Shown here: positions 24,778 through 34,035 of the stretch, piece after piece | Layout: each line of letters begins with the position of its first letter | How positions within the stretch are numbered: position 1 is the first letter of the stretch | Source: Planctomycetota bacterium | GTDB lineage: Bacteria > Planctomycetota > B15-G4 | Direction of reading: 5' to 3' | Length of the DNA stretch: 64,000 nucleotides | Assembly: GCA_029259715.1 (NCBI GenBank) | Contig: JAJDEP010000007.1 | Span: forward strand, 62,001-126,000 | Translations under genes and position numbers: made by a program | The notes under the pieces: model-generated | Seen by the model: the letters and a program-made list of their open reading frames with translations, nothing else | Told to the model about the DNA's origin: nothing | Database searches by the model: none

Positions 24778-27458
24778 GCGCCGCCCTCTCCACCCTGATC
24801 CTCGTGATCGTCGGCCACTTCACCTGGGAAGGGGCGCTGATCGACCTCGGCCCCGAGTCGAGCGGCGTGATCGCCATCGCGCTGCTGCTCGGCGCGGGGC
24901 TCGGCATGCGCTCGATGACCCGCTTGCCGTATCTCGCGGAGCTGGTGGGGCTGGCGCTGTTGCTTCCGTTGCGCGGGCCGCTGAGTGATGCGCTGTTCGC
25001 CATGCTGCCCACGGGCGCGATCGCTGTCGGTGTCGTCGCGCTGGTGACCCTCGCGCCCCTCGGGTTCATCCTGGGCAAGCAGGTCTCGCTGGTCTCACGC
25101 TCGTCGCTGATGCCGGCGCTGATCGGTTTCTGCTTCGGTGAGTTCCTGGTCCAGCTGGGAGCAGTGGGGTTCATGCCCGGGCTGTTCACCGGCCTGATCG
25201 CCGCGGGGTTGCTCGCCGCCCTGAGCGAGACGGCCCAGCCGGCGGGCTTGTCGGCCGCCGAGCCGAGCACCCGCGCGGGTTGGCAGGCGTATTGGTTGGG
25301 CATCTCCCTGGGCCTGACCGTGGTGGTCCTGCGGCGTGTGATCGGCGCCTACGAAGAGCCGGTGGGTGGGGGCACGACGTCAGTCTGGATCGCGCTCCTC
25401 GCGCCGGCCGTGTTCGTGGCCTGGCCGGTGACCGTGCTCGCGTCCTCACCTTGGGCGCGGCGCCTCTTCGGCGCCCTTGCCGGTGTGGGGTTGGCCCTGG
25501 CGCTGCTCGATGCCGGCGATGCCCTCGGCATGTACGAAGTGCCCGGCCGTCACGTGGTGATGTCGCGCACGCTCCACAGTCATGCGCTCGGGTCTCCGGC
25601 GGTGGCCGAGTGGTGGTTCTGGCTGCTGGCGCTGGGCGGGTACATCGCGGCGGCGCTCGGTGGCGCCCTGGGCACCCTCGGCGTGCGCTCGCTCTCGAGC
25701 CTGGTCCTGGGTGTGGCGGGGGCCCTGGCCCTGGCCGAGGGCGTCATGGATGTCGACCCGCGTGAACTGCGGGGCGAGCCGCTTCCGATCACCTACCTCG
25801 GCCCCATGACCCTGTTGCTGCTGGCCTCCGGAGCGGCCCTCGTCTCGTCGGTCTGCGCATGGGCCGGTCGTTGGGGCCCGCTGGGCGTGGTGTTGCTGGT
25901 GGTGCCCTTCGTGGTGGTTCCGCCGGAGCGGCAATACCCGTTCGAGACGATCCGCCGCATCGGCGAACCCGGCATCGACGGCATGACGCGTCGCACCCGG
26001 GCGGACGCGGTGGTGTTCTCCACGTTCGGCAGTGACGTCAGCTCGCCCGAGGGCGTGGGGCGTTACTACAACACGTTCACCGATCGTGAGCCTTACGTGT
26101 TGCCGGAGGTCTTCCTCGATCCCGAGTTCGCGCTCGAGCCGACCGACGCGCATGCGGGACACGATCATGGGGACGAGTCCGCCGAGGAAGTGCTCACCGC
26201 GGAGGAACAGCGGGCGATGCGGCACTTCGGCTTGCGGATCTCGGGCCACACGCTTCACGCCGACCACATGCCGGTCGGCCCCGAAGGGAGCGCGACGCGC
26301 CTGACGCGACTCTTCGCTCCGGCGGGCCGCTCATTCGTGTTCGGCCTCGGCGGCGAACTGCTCGCGGCCGACCTCGCATCAGCGGGCCTCGCCGACGCGG
26401 TGGACGTGGCGTCCGATGTCCCCCTGGGCTTCCTGCAGCGGGCGGTGTTGTTCGAGGAGCTGGGTCTCGACAGCGGCTTCCCGGGCAACGTCACCGACGA
26501 TCCCGGGGCGCGCTTGCGGGATGCGCCGGCCGGAGCGTTCGCCAGCGTGGTCGTGTCTCCGGGTCCCGGTCAATGGCCCGGTTCGGCACCACTCCTCGCC
26601 TGCGAGTCGCTCGAACGCATGCGCCGCATGCTCGCGGACAACGGCCGCTGCCTGGTCTGGGTCGACACCTCGTCGTTGAGCGCGGGGGTGCTGCGGTCGC
26701 GCCTGGCGGCGTTCGGTTCGGTGTTCGGCGAACGCAGCGCCGCCTTCGTCGAGATGCGCGAGCTCGACGCCCCGTTCCTGCTGCTGCTGGGGTGGAAGCA
26801 TGAGGCGGGCCGCCCCGACGCCGACTCCCTCGCCGCGCGCATGCCCTCGCCCTGGGCGCAGGGCTTCCGTACGCGGATGAACGACCTCGATGACCTGGCC
26901 GCCCTGCTCGTGCGGGACGGCCCGGGCCTGGTGCGCGCGGCCGACGAGTGGCCGCGCCATCGTCGTTCGCGGCCCGTGCCGTTCGTAGCGGACCGCGGCG
27001 GCTGGACGGCCGTGGCCGAGGTCTTCGACGAGGAGGCCCGGTTGGGGCGGGTCATCACCGGCACGAGGGCGTTGGCGCCCTGGCCCGACGGACTGATGCG
27101 GGGACTCGTGCAGCACGGCGCCTATTCAATGGACCTCTGGCGCCTGCGGTCGCAGGTCGTCGAAGTCGTCGAGGATGTCGACTGGGACGCCTTCGACCAG
27201 GAGTGGATCGAATACGCGACGGCGGCCGGAGAGGATCGCGGCCATCCGGTGCTGATGCAGGCGCTCGCCGCTCTGCTGCGTCCGCTCATCGAGGAGGGGA
27301 ACTTCACGCGCTTCGCGATGGTCTACGAGCAAGCCGGCGCCGGCGAGATGGCGCACTGGCGCCTGGCCATGCTCGAGGCCGTCGCGCGACGGCAGATGCT
27401 CGAGCCCGAGCTCGCCCTCGAGGCGGCTCGCAGGGCCGAGCGCTTGCGTACGCCCTGA
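24774..27458 (+). CDS. Integral membrane protein with spermidine-synthase-like C-terminal domain
   Basis: An 894-residue protein. The first 390 or so residues hold about ten to twelve hydrophobic segments. The soluble part then contains a Rossmann-like region (about 510-680) laid out like polyamine aminopropyltransferases: FVFGLGGELLAADLA, an acidic strand VDVASDVPL, a short DDPGARLRDA, the strand SVVVSPG, and MRRMLADNGRCLVWVDT. The normally conserved acidic catalytic residues are poorly kept, so enzymatic activity is doubtful. A helical C-terminus of about 200 residues follows. It overlaps dapF by ATGA. Function unknown; fused membrane spermidine-synthase-like proteins are known in several phyla. 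Confidence 0.68.
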   Translation: MSAALSTLILVIVGHFTWEGALIDLGPESSGVIAIALLLGAGLGMRSMTRLPYLAELVGLALLLPLRGPLSDALFAMLPTGAIAVGVVALVTLAPLGFILGKQVSLVSRSSLMPALIGFCFGEFLVQLGAVGFMPGLFTGLIAAGLLAALSETAQPAGLSAAEPSTRAGWQAYWLGISLGLTVVVLRRVIGAYEEPVGGGTTSVWIALLAPAVFVAWPVTVLASSPWARRLFGALAGVGLALALLDAGDALGMYEVPGRHVVMSRTLHSHALGSPAVAEWWFWLLALGGYIAAALGGALGTLGVRSLSSLVLGVAGALALAEGVMDVDPRELRGEPLPITYLGPMTLLLLASGAALVSSVCAWAGRWGPLGVVLLVVPFVVVPPERQYPFETIRRIGEPGIDGMTRRTRADAVVFSTFGSDVSSPEGVGRYYNTFTDREPYVLPEVFLDPEFALEPTDAHAGHDHGDESAEEVLTAEEQRAMRHFGLRISGHTLHADHMPVGPEGSATRLTRLFAPAGRSFVFGLGGELLAADLASAGLADAVDVASDVPLGFLQRAVLFEELGLDSGFPGNVTDDPGARLRDAPAGAFASVVVSPGPGQWPGSAPLLACESLERMRRMLADNGRCLVWVDTSSLSAGVLRSRLAAFGSVFGERSAAFVEMRELDAPFLLLLGWKHEAGRPDADSLAARMPSPWAQGFRTRMNDLDDLAALLVRDGPGLVRAADEWPRHRRSRPVPFVADRGGWTAVAEVFDEEARLGRVITGTRALAPWPDGLMRGLVQHGAYSMDLWRLRSQVVEVVEDVDWDAFDQEWIEYATAAGEDRGHPVLMQALAALLRPLIEEGNFTRFAMVYEQAGAGEMAHWRLAMLEAVARRQMLEPELALEAARRAERLRTP

Positions 27459-27461
27459 CGG

Positions 27462-28127
27462 TCAGGCCTGGAGGGCGACCTCCGCGCGAGCCAGCGTGCG
27501 CGGCTGACCGCCGGGAGCACGGGCCTGGAGAGTGACCACGTGACGACCGACGACGAGTCCGTCGAAGGCCGCCCGGTCGCCCTCGAACGGGCGCTTCTCA
27601 CGCACCTGCCCGTCGGTCTCCAGCAGGATGGACAGCTTCTCGTCGGCGCCCACTTCAGGGCGGACGCGGGAGCGGACCTCGAGTCGGGTCGAGCCGTCGG
27701 ACTGCAGCTGCAGGTCGAGTTCGTCGAGGCCGTTACCCGGGCCCAGCACGGTGAGCAGGTCGGGCTCGGCGACAGCGCCGGCGCGCAGCGGGCCGAGGGC
27801 CGGCTGGAGCGAACCGTCGACCAGAGCCCAGAAGCGATGCTCGAGCTCGTTGAGCACCTTCAGCCCCCGCTCGTGGATCCGTGCGAGGATGCGGAAGGGC
27901 TCGGACTCGCGCGCCGGGCGCATCCCGATCACGTCGACGGCGGCGCGGTACAGCTCGAAGGCAGCCGGGTCGGTAAGGACGCGCCTCTCGAGGGCTGCAC
28001 AGTCGGCCGGGGACAGGCCGCCATCGAGGTAGATGGCGAGGATCTCGTCGGTGAGGAGGTCGCTGGGGATGGAATTCACCGGTGCCCGGCCGAGGGCTGA
28101 GAACACAGAATCGATGGGGTTGGTCAT
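27462..28127 (-). CDS. Putative anti-sigma factor
   Basis: A 221-residue protein lying directly downstream of the sigma gene at 28276-29139, on the same strand. Its N-terminal third (LLTDEILAIYLDGGLSPADC, about residues 22-41, then ERRVLTDPAAFELYRA) resembles the helical region of planctomycete anti-sigma proteins. I see no transmembrane helix, so the pairing with the membrane is unclear. The C-terminal half is beta-rich (LDLQLQSDGSTRLEVRSRVRP). The ATG at 28127 is chosen because upstream sequence is not protein-like. Its stop converges on the previous gene with three bases between the stops. Confidence 0.58.
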   Translation of the reverse strand: MTNPIDSVFSALGRAPVNSIPSDLLTDEILAIYLDGGLSPADCAALERRVLTDPAAFELYRAAVDVIGMRPARESEPFRILARIHERGLKVLNELEHRFWALVDGSLQPALGPLRAGAVAEPDLLTVLGPGNGLDELDLQLQSDGSTRLEVRSRVRPEVGADEKLSILLETDGQVREKRPFEGDRAAFDGLVVGRHVVTLQARAPGGQPRTLARAEVALQA

Positions 28128-28275
28128 GCTGCAACAGCCCTGGAGAGACGCGAACCGCCCCCCGGAAGAGGGGACGACTGATCCCCCTTGGGACGGGTCC
28201 ACCGTGCTCGTCTGACAGGCCCGGCGCCGGGCTGGGGCGCGAGACGCGGAACGGATGTTCCGCAAAGCCGGGCCT

Positions 28276-29139
28276 TCATGGCGAGGCCCTCAGACGGCGG
28301 ATCAGGCCCCCCAGCACGGTCACGGCCTGTTCTTGCAGGTCCTGAGTGTCGGCGAGCTTCATCAGCTCGGCCTTGGAGCAGAGGAAGCGGGGATACTCAG
28401 TGAGCACCATCCCCAGCAGCGCGTCTCGCTTGGCGTCGGGCTGGAGCAGCTCCCGGTGGACCCGCTTGGCGGGGTAGGGAAGCACCTCCCGCAGCAGATC
28501 GGCCACCGGATCGGTGAGGACCTCGGGGTCGGCCTGGCGCACACGCCGGGAACCGGCGCCCGAGGCATGCAGGTCGGACATCTGGTCCTTGGCCCGCTTG
28601 TAGAGCGCGTCGATGTTGGCCCGGGACGTGCTCATGACCACGGCGATCTCCTCGCGCTGGACGTCGCGGAAGACCCACAGCACGGCGGAGATGCGCTTCC
28701 AGTCGAGCGAGAACAGCAGGTTGTGGAAGGTGTCCAACTGCTCCTGCTGGAGGGCCGGCTCGTCCGGCTGTTGGGCGTCCTCGTCCTCCGAGTCGGGCAT
28801 GGTCTGTTCGCGGTCGAGACCGGCCGTGCCGTAGCCGCGGGGCTGGCGGGCCCATTTGCGCCGCTCATCGAGGGCGAAACGCGTGGTCACCACCTGCAGG
28901 AAGGTCGCCAACGACGCCTTGTTGCGGCCCTCGAAGGCGCGCAACTTGCGGTAGTCCCGGTGGGTGAGGGCCACGACGAACGACTGGTAGAGGTCGTCCA
29001 TCTCGTCCGCCTTGAACGAGAAGATCGGGCCGTGGAAGACCGAGTAGATCAGCGCCCGATAGCGATCGAGCAGGGCCTCGAAGGCCCCGGGCTCTTGGTC
29101 GAACACGGCCTGGAGGAGCTTTGCCTCCTCGTTCTTCAT
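28276..29139 (-). CDS. Sigma-70 family (ECF-like) RNA polymerase sigma factor
   Basis: A 287-residue sigma factor. Region 2 is seen at about residues 10-95 (ALLDRYRALIYSVFHGPIF, MDDLYQSFVVALTHRDYRKLRAF, TFLQVVTTRFALDERRKW). A helix-turn-helix region-4 candidate is near 150-195 (SLDWKRISAVLWVFRDVQREEIAVVMSTSRANIDALYKRAK). About 90 extra C-terminal residues with helical character are unlike a minimal ECF factor. The ATG at 29139 gives a clean start. The anti-sigma-like gene lies 148 bases downstream. It is divergent from gyrA across a 318-base gap. Confidence 0.78.
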   Translation of the reverse strand: MKNEEAKLLQAVFDQEPGAFEALLDRYRALIYSVFHGPIFSFKADEMDDLYQSFVVALTHRDYRKLRAFEGRNKASLATFLQVVTTRFALDERRKWARQPRGYGTAGLDREQTMPDSEDEDAQQPDEPALQQEQLDTFHNLLFSLDWKRISAVLWVFRDVQREEIAVVMSTSRANIDALYKRAKDQMSDLHASGAGSRRVRQADPEVLTDPVADLLREVLPYPAKRVHRELLQPDAKRDALLGMVLTEYPRFLCSKAELMKLADTQDLQEQAVTVLGGLIRRLRASP

Positions 29140-29457
29140 GGTCGCTTCAAAGGCACGGGGGAATGAAGTCCTGAGCCGACGCCGAGCGCCGGGTCCCAGG
29201 GGATACCAACTCCGGGGGGCTCGGTCGCGGGTGATTCCGCCGCCCCGGCGCGGCTGCGGAGGGAGTCGCTGACCAGCGGGCGCCGGAGGTCCCGCCACGA
29301 GGCCCGTTCCACCGCCCTAAAGCAGGGCCGTGCAAAGGCTTACAGGCCACCGCTTACGTTGAAAAATTACGCCTGAACGGCGACAATGGGGGCTTGGGCC
29401 CGGGTCCGTGAATTGGACCGATCCGGGCCCTCTCCGCACTCCATCAGAGCTCTTCCG
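29140..29457. other. Divergent intergenic region before gyrA
   Basis: This 318-base gap separates the minus-strand sigma gene from gyrA. Most of it is GC-rich and carries no gene. The exception is an AT-rich island near 29345-29390 holding a good promoter for gyrA. I saw no promoter for the sigma gene and no RNA gene. Confidence 0.7.
29359..29387 (+). promoter_or_regulatory. gyrA promoter (-35/-10)
   Basis: TTGAAA at 29359-29364 matches the -35 consensus at five of six positions. After an ideal 17-base spacer, GACAAT at 29382-29387 matches the -10 at four of six. Transcription would start near 29394, about 64 bases before the gyrA ATG. It is the best sigma-70-type promoter in the window and shows that the in-frame ATG at 29386 is not the start. 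Confidence 0.62.
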
Positions 29458-31989
29458 ATGCCCGACGACGCGACCCCGCGCGAATCCTCAGTGCTCATCG
29501 AGCGGGAGATGAAGGACAGCTACCTGTCCTACGCGATGAGCGTCATCGTCTCGCGCGCGCTGCCGGATGTGCGTGACGGACTCAAGCCGAGTCAGCGCCG
29601 CGTCCTGGTCGCCATGAACGACCTGAACCTCGGCCCGCGGTCCCGCTACAAGAAGTGCGCGAAGATCGCCGGCGACACGTCCGGCAACTACCACCCCCAC
29701 GGCGAGGGCGTGGTCTATCCGACGCTGGTGCGCCTCGCGCAGGACTTCAACATGCGCGTGCCCCTCGTCGACGGGCAGGGAAACTTCGGCTCCATCGACG
29801 GCGACCCCCCGGCGGCCATGCGTTACACCGAGGCCCGCATGACGGCTTCGGCCGCGGCCCTGCTCGACGACCTCGACAAGGACACCGTCGACTTCGTGCC
29901 CAACTACGACGGCTCGCGCGACGAGCCGACGGTGTTGCCGGGGCGCTTCCCGAACCTGCTCGTGAACGGCAGCAACGGCATCGCCGTGGGCATGGCCACG
30001 AGCATCCCGCCCCACAACCCGGGCGAGATCTGCACGGCCCTCAAGCTCCTGATCGCCAACCCCGACACCTCCATCGAAGAACTGATGGAGATCGTCCCGG
30101 GGCCGGACTTCCCCACGGGCGGGATCCTGTGCGGGCAGGGCGGCGTGCGCAAGGCGTACACGACGGGCCGCGGACTCGGCCTGCTGCGCGCCCGCGCCGA
30201 GTGCTTCGAGGAGGAGAAGAAGAAGCGCGCCGAGATCGTCATCACCGAGATCCCGTACCAGGTCAACAAGACCACGCTGATCGAGGCGATGGCCGCGCTG
30301 GTGAAGGACGGCCGGGTCAACGCGATCCACGACATCGTCGACCACAGTGACCGCGAGGGCATGCGCATCGTGGTCAAGCTGAAGAAGGGCGAGGACCCGG
30401 AGGTCACGCTCAACCAGCTCTACAAGTACACGCAGCTCCAGACCACGGTGTCGATCATCAACATCGCCCTGGTCGACATGCGGCCGCGCACGCTCTCGCT
30501 GCCGCAGCTCATGACCGAGTTCCTGAACCACAGGCGCACGGTCATCCGCCGGCGCACGGAACATCTGCTGGGGGTCGCGCGGGACCGGCTGCACATCGTC
30601 GAGGGCCTGCGCATCGCCCAGGCCAACATCGACGAGGTCATCGCCACGATCCGCGGGGCCACGGACACGGCCGCCGCCAAGGCCGAGCTGTGCAAGCGCT
30701 TTGAGCTGAGTGAGCGGCAGGCCGAGGCCATCGTCAACATGCGCCTGCGTGCGCTGACCGGCCTCGAGGTCGACAAGCTCGAGCAGGAGTGGAACAGCCT
30801 GCGCGAGGAGATCTCCGGCTACGAGGCGATCCTGGCCGACCCGGCCCTCATCGACGCCATCATCGTCGACGACCTCGACGCCATCGCCGAGGCTCACGCC
30901 CGTCCGCGCTCCACCGAGATCGGGCCGCCCATCGGCGACTTCGACGACGAGGACCTGATCGTCGACGAGACCGTCGCCGTGACCATGTCGAACAAGGGCT
31001 ACGTCAAGCGCATGGATGTCGACACCTACCGCAGCCAGCGGCGGGGCGGCTCGGGCATCCGCGGCGGCGACGCCCATGAGGACGACTTCATCGAGAAGCT
31101 GTTCCTGGCCAACACGCACGACTCGCTGCTGTTCTTCACGGCCAGCGGCAAGGTGCACCAGCTGAAGGTCTACCGCCTGCCGAATCTCAGCCGTACGGCC
31201 CTGGGTCGCGCCGCGATCAACCTGATCGCCGGCTTCGCCGAGGGAGACTCGATCCAGGCTGTCATCCCGGTGCGCGACTTCGAGAAGGGCGCCATCGTGT
31301 TCGCGACGGCCAACGGCATCGTCAAGCGCACGCGGCTGCACGACTACCGGCGCCCGAAGGCCGGCGGCATCATTGCCATCAAGCTCGACGACGACGACCG
31401 GCTCATCGACGTGGCCGTGTGCGAAGACGGCGACGAGGTCGTGCTCGGCACACGCTGCGGCCAGTCGATCCACTTCAAGGTGGACGACGTGCGCGCGATG
31501 GGGCGCGATACCCGCGGCGTCATTGGCATCAAGTTCAAGCAGGAGGACGACCGGGTCTGCGGCATGGCCGTGGTCACCGAGGGCGCCTCGCTGCTGAGCG
31601 CCTGCGCGAACGGCTACGGCAAGCGCACGGCCTTCGACGAGTACCCGCTCCAGGGGCGCGGAGGTCAGGGCGTGATCGACATCCAGGCGACGAAGCGCAA
31701 CGGACCGGTGGTGACGATCCGCACCGTCCACGATGAAGAAGACGTGATGTACATCACCTCGGGTGGCCAGGTCGTGCGCACGCCGGTCTCCGAGATCAGC
31801 AGCTATGGGCGCAACACCCAGGGCGTGCGGTTGATCACGCTGAAGAAGGGCGACCAGCTCGCCTCGGTGGCCTCGGTGGCGGGCGACGACGGCGATGTGC
31901 CGGAGGGCGGCGACCCGGCTCCTGTCGGCGACGCCGCCGGCGACGGTGTGGAGCCGGTCGACGACGGCCCGGCAGGCGACGCGGAGTAG
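29458..31989 (+). CDS. gyrA: DNA gyrase subunit A
   Basis: DNA-breaking and rejoining subunit of gyrase. The N-terminus shows SYLSYAMSVIVSRALPDVRDGLKPSQRR, given here as the family landmark at about residues 22-49, and the active-site tyrosine is in AAMRYTEARM (Y of RYTEAR). The beta-pinwheel domain begins near 500, and the GyrA-box is present as QRRGGSG. The 843-residue length is normal, with an acidic Gly/Asp-rich tail. The ATG at 29458 is used because the ORF's earlier ATG overlaps the promoter -10 box. ribBA follows 6 bases after the stop. Confidence 0.97.
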   Translation: MPDDATPRESSVLIEREMKDSYLSYAMSVIVSRALPDVRDGLKPSQRRVLVAMNDLNLGPRSRYKKCAKIAGDTSGNYHPHGEGVVYPTLVRLAQDFNMRVPLVDGQGNFGSIDGDPPAAMRYTEARMTASAAALLDDLDKDTVDFVPNYDGSRDEPTVLPGRFPNLLVNGSNGIAVGMATSIPPHNPGEICTALKLLIANPDTSIEELMEIVPGPDFPTGGILCGQGGVRKAYTTGRGLGLLRARAECFEEEKKKRAEIVITEIPYQVNKTTLIEAMAALVKDGRVNAIHDIVDHSDREGMRIVVKLKKGEDPEVTLNQLYKYTQLQTTVSIINIALVDMRPRTLSLPQLMTEFLNHRRTVIRRRTEHLLGVARDRLHIVEGLRIAQANIDEVIATIRGATDTAAAKAELCKRFELSERQAEAIVNMRLRALTGLEVDKLEQEWNSLREEISGYEAILADPALIDAIIVDDLDAIAEAHARPRSTEIGPPIGDFDDEDLIVDETVAVTMSNKGYVKRMDVDTYRSQRRGGSGIRGGDAHEDDFIEKLFLANTHDSLLFFTASGKVHQLKVYRLPNLSRTALGRAAINLIAGFAEGDSIQAVIPVRDFEKGAIVFATANGIVKRTRLHDYRRPKAGGIIAIKLDDDDRLIDVAVCEDGDEVVLGTRCGQSIHFKVDDVRAMGRDTRGVIGIKFKQEDDRVCGMAVVTEGASLLSACANGYGKRTAFDEYPLQGRGGQGVIDIQATKRNGPVVTIRTVHDEEDVMYITSGGQVVRTPVSEISSYGRNTQGVRLITLKKGDQLASVASVAGDDGDVPEGGDPAPVGDAAGDGVEPVDDGPAGDAE

Positions 31990-31995
31990 CGCCGG

Positions 31996-33339
31996 ATGAC
32001 GATGGGCTCCCCACCCCTTGGCGACGACGCGATGGCCTCGATCCCCGAGGTCGTCGAGGAGCTGAAGGCCGGCCGCATGATCGTCCTGGTGGACGATGAG
32101 GACCGCGAGAACGAGGGCGACCTCGTGTGCCTGGCCGAACTCACGTCGGCGGACCACGTCAACTTCATGGCCCGGTTCGCACGGGGGCTGATCTGCCTGC
32201 CGATGGACAAGGCGGTGGCCGACCGGCTCGAGTTGCCGCTTCAGGTCGACCGCAACACCTCGTCGCGCAAGACGGCCTTCACCGTCTCCATCGAGGCGGC
32301 CACCGGCGTCACGACGGGCATCTCCGCCGCCGACCGCGCTCGCACGATCCAGGTCGCCGCCGACCCGAACGCCAGCGTCGACGACCTCGTCCGTCCCGGC
32401 CACGTGTTCCCGTTGCGGGCCATGACCGGCGGGGTGCTGCGCCGTGCCGGACACACCGAAGGCGCGGTCGACCTGGCCAAGCTCGCCGGGTGCCGGCCCA
32501 TCGCCGTGGTGTGCGAGATCATGAACGACGACGGGTCGATGGCGCGCCTGCCCGACCTGAAGACGTTCGCGCAGGAGCACGGGCTGCTCCTGGCCAGCGT
32601 CGCCGACCTGATCACCTACCGCCGCCGCAACGAGCGGCTGGTCGAGCACGTGGTCTCCGTCGACCTGCCCACCGAACATGGTGACTTCCGCTGTCACCTC
32701 TATCGCAGCACGGAGGACGGCAGCGAGCACGTGGCCCTCACCGTCGGTGCGCCCACACCGGGCGCGGGCCACGACCTCGAACAGCCGGTGCTCGTGCGCG
32801 TCCACTCCGAGTGCCTCACCGGCGACATCCTCGGGTCGTTGCGTTGCGACTGCGGCACTCAGCTCCACGCCGCCATGCGCAGCGTCGCCGCGGCAGGCGA
32901 GGGCGTGCTGCTCTACATGCGCCGCCAGGAGGGCCGTGGCATCGGCCTGGCCAACAAGCTCAAGGCCTACCACCTGCAGCAGACCCAGGGGCTCGACACG
33001 GTGGAGGCGAACCAGGCCCTCGGGCTGCCCGTGGACGTGCGTGACTACGGCGTGGGCGCTCAGGTGCTGCGGGACCTCGGCGTGCGGCACCTGAGGTTGC
33101 TTACGAACAACCCGGCCAAGTACCACGCCATGCGCGGCTACGGGTTGGAGATCACCGAGCGGGTGCCCATCGAGTTCCCGCCCGGTCCGCACAACGAGGC
33201 CTACCTGCGCACCAAGCGCGAGAAGCTGGGGCACCGCCTCACGGCGCCGGGGGAGACGACCGACGCGCCGCCCGGCGAGAGCCAGGAATCAGGGCCGAAG
33301 GGCCCGTCGGAGGGCGATCCCGACGGCGGTCGGGCCTAG
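31996..33339 (+). CDS. ribBA: Bifunctional 3,4-dihydroxy-2-butanone-4-phosphate synthase / GTP cyclohydrolase II
   Basis: Makes both precursors of riboflavin. The RibB half (about residues 1-210) has VDDEDRENEGDLV, the metal-binding HTEGAVDL and RPGHVFPLRA. The RibA half (about 215-425) has the zinc cysteines HSECLTGDILGSLRCDCG and the RRQEGRGIGL motif. About 30 residues of Pro/Gly/Glu-rich tail are extra. GGAG 9 bases before the ATG supports the start at 31996. It follows gyrA in the same direction. No FMN riboswitch is visible upstream. Confidence 0.95.
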   Translation: MTMGSPPLGDDAMASIPEVVEELKAGRMIVLVDDEDRENEGDLVCLAELTSADHVNFMARFARGLICLPMDKAVADRLELPLQVDRNTSSRKTAFTVSIEAATGVTTGISAADRARTIQVAADPNASVDDLVRPGHVFPLRAMTGGVLRRAGHTEGAVDLAKLAGCRPIAVVCEIMNDDGSMARLPDLKTFAQEHGLLLASVADLITYRRRNERLVEHVVSVDLPTEHGDFRCHLYRSTEDGSEHVALTVGAPTPGAGHDLEQPVLVRVHSECLTGDILGSLRCDCGTQLHAAMRSVAAAGEGVLLYMRRQEGRGIGLANKLKAYHLQQTQGLDTVEANQALGLPVDVRDYGVGAQVLRDLGVRHLRLLTNNPAKYHAMRGYGLEITERVPIEFPPGPHNEAYLRTKREKLGHRLTAPGETTDAPPGESQESGPKGPSEGDPDGGRA

Positions 33340-33483
33340 AGCGCTCGCCAGGCCGGTGATCGAGCCGGCGGAGGGGAGGGGCCACGGGGAGGGAAGACGG
33401 GTACGGCCGGCGCCGTCCAAGCGCTCCCGGCCCGCGTTCCGCCCCGAGGGCCGCAGCTCCCATCCGGGACCGCGGAGGCTGCC

Positions 33484-34035
33484 ATGAGGGATGAGGACAT
33501 CGCCCTGGTGGAGCGCTTGCGGGCCGGCGAAGAGGACGCCTTCCGTGAATTCGTCGAGACCTACCAAGACCGCATCATCACGGTGTGCGCTCGCGTCTGC
33601 GGGTCCACCACCGACGCCGAGGACGTGGCCCAGGAGACGTTCATCAAGGCCTTGCGGTCCATCGACCGCTTCGCCGGCAACTCGGCCCTGTTCACCTGGC
33701 TCTATCGCATCGCCGTCAACGCGTCGCGCGACCACCTCGCCCATCGCCGTCGCCGCCCGGCCGTGCCGCTCGACTCCGCCGGGGTCGACCCGGCTGACGA
33801 CGCCGCCGGCCCCGACGCGCGCCTGCAGACCCGCGAGATCCAGCAGCGGGTCCGCTCGGCGCTCGATGACCTGGCCGAGCCCTTCCGCACAACCCTGGTC
33901 CTGCGCGAGATGGAGGGGCACACCTATGACGAGATCGCCCGCATCCTGGACATCTCCATCGGCACCGTCGAATCCCGCATCTTCCGGGCGCGCCGCAAGC
34001 TCCGCGCGCTGCTCGAGAGGGAGGACCCCGAATGA
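33484..34035 (+). CDS. ECF-type RNA polymerase sigma factor (RpoE-like)
   Basis: A compact 183-residue ECF sigma. Sigma-2 (about residues 18-90) shows DAEDVAQETFIKALRSIDRF and FTWLYRIAVNASRDHL. Sigma-4 (about 122-178) shows LAEPFRTTLVLREMEGHTYDEIARILDISIGTVESRIFRARRKL, described here in two halves of a helix-turn-helix. GGAGG stands 6 bases before the ATG. It overlaps the anti-sigma gene (ATGA), which overlaps the small sensor-like gene. A weak GGGAA (33391) with CGTC (33414) upstream resembles ECF autoregulatory promoters but is not convincing. Confidence 0.93.
   Translation: MRDEDIALVERLRAGEEDAFREFVETYQDRIITVCARVCGSTTDAEDVAQETFIKALRSIDRFAGNSALFTWLYRIAVNASRDHLAHRRRRPAVPLDSAGVDPADDAAGPDARLQTREIQQRVRSALDDLAEPFRTTLVLREMEGHTYDEIARILDISIGTVESRIFRARRKLRALLEREDPE

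Noticed and set aside
31900-31996. FMN riboswitch before ribBA
   Set aside because: The gene starts six bases after the gyrA stop, and nothing like the conserved FMN aptamer is present in the gyrA 3' end.
29488-33234. A 1248-codon open frame antisense to gyrA and ribBA
   Set aside because: It lies wholly opposite two well-identified genes. Its translation is Val/Asp/His/Arg-rich without domains, as expected of the antisense frame of GC-rich coding DNA.
33391-33417. ECF-type autoregulatory promoter (GGGAA and CGTC) before the sigma gene at 33484
   Set aside because: The match is too short for GC-rich sequence, and no second copy was found before the sigma gene at 21763.
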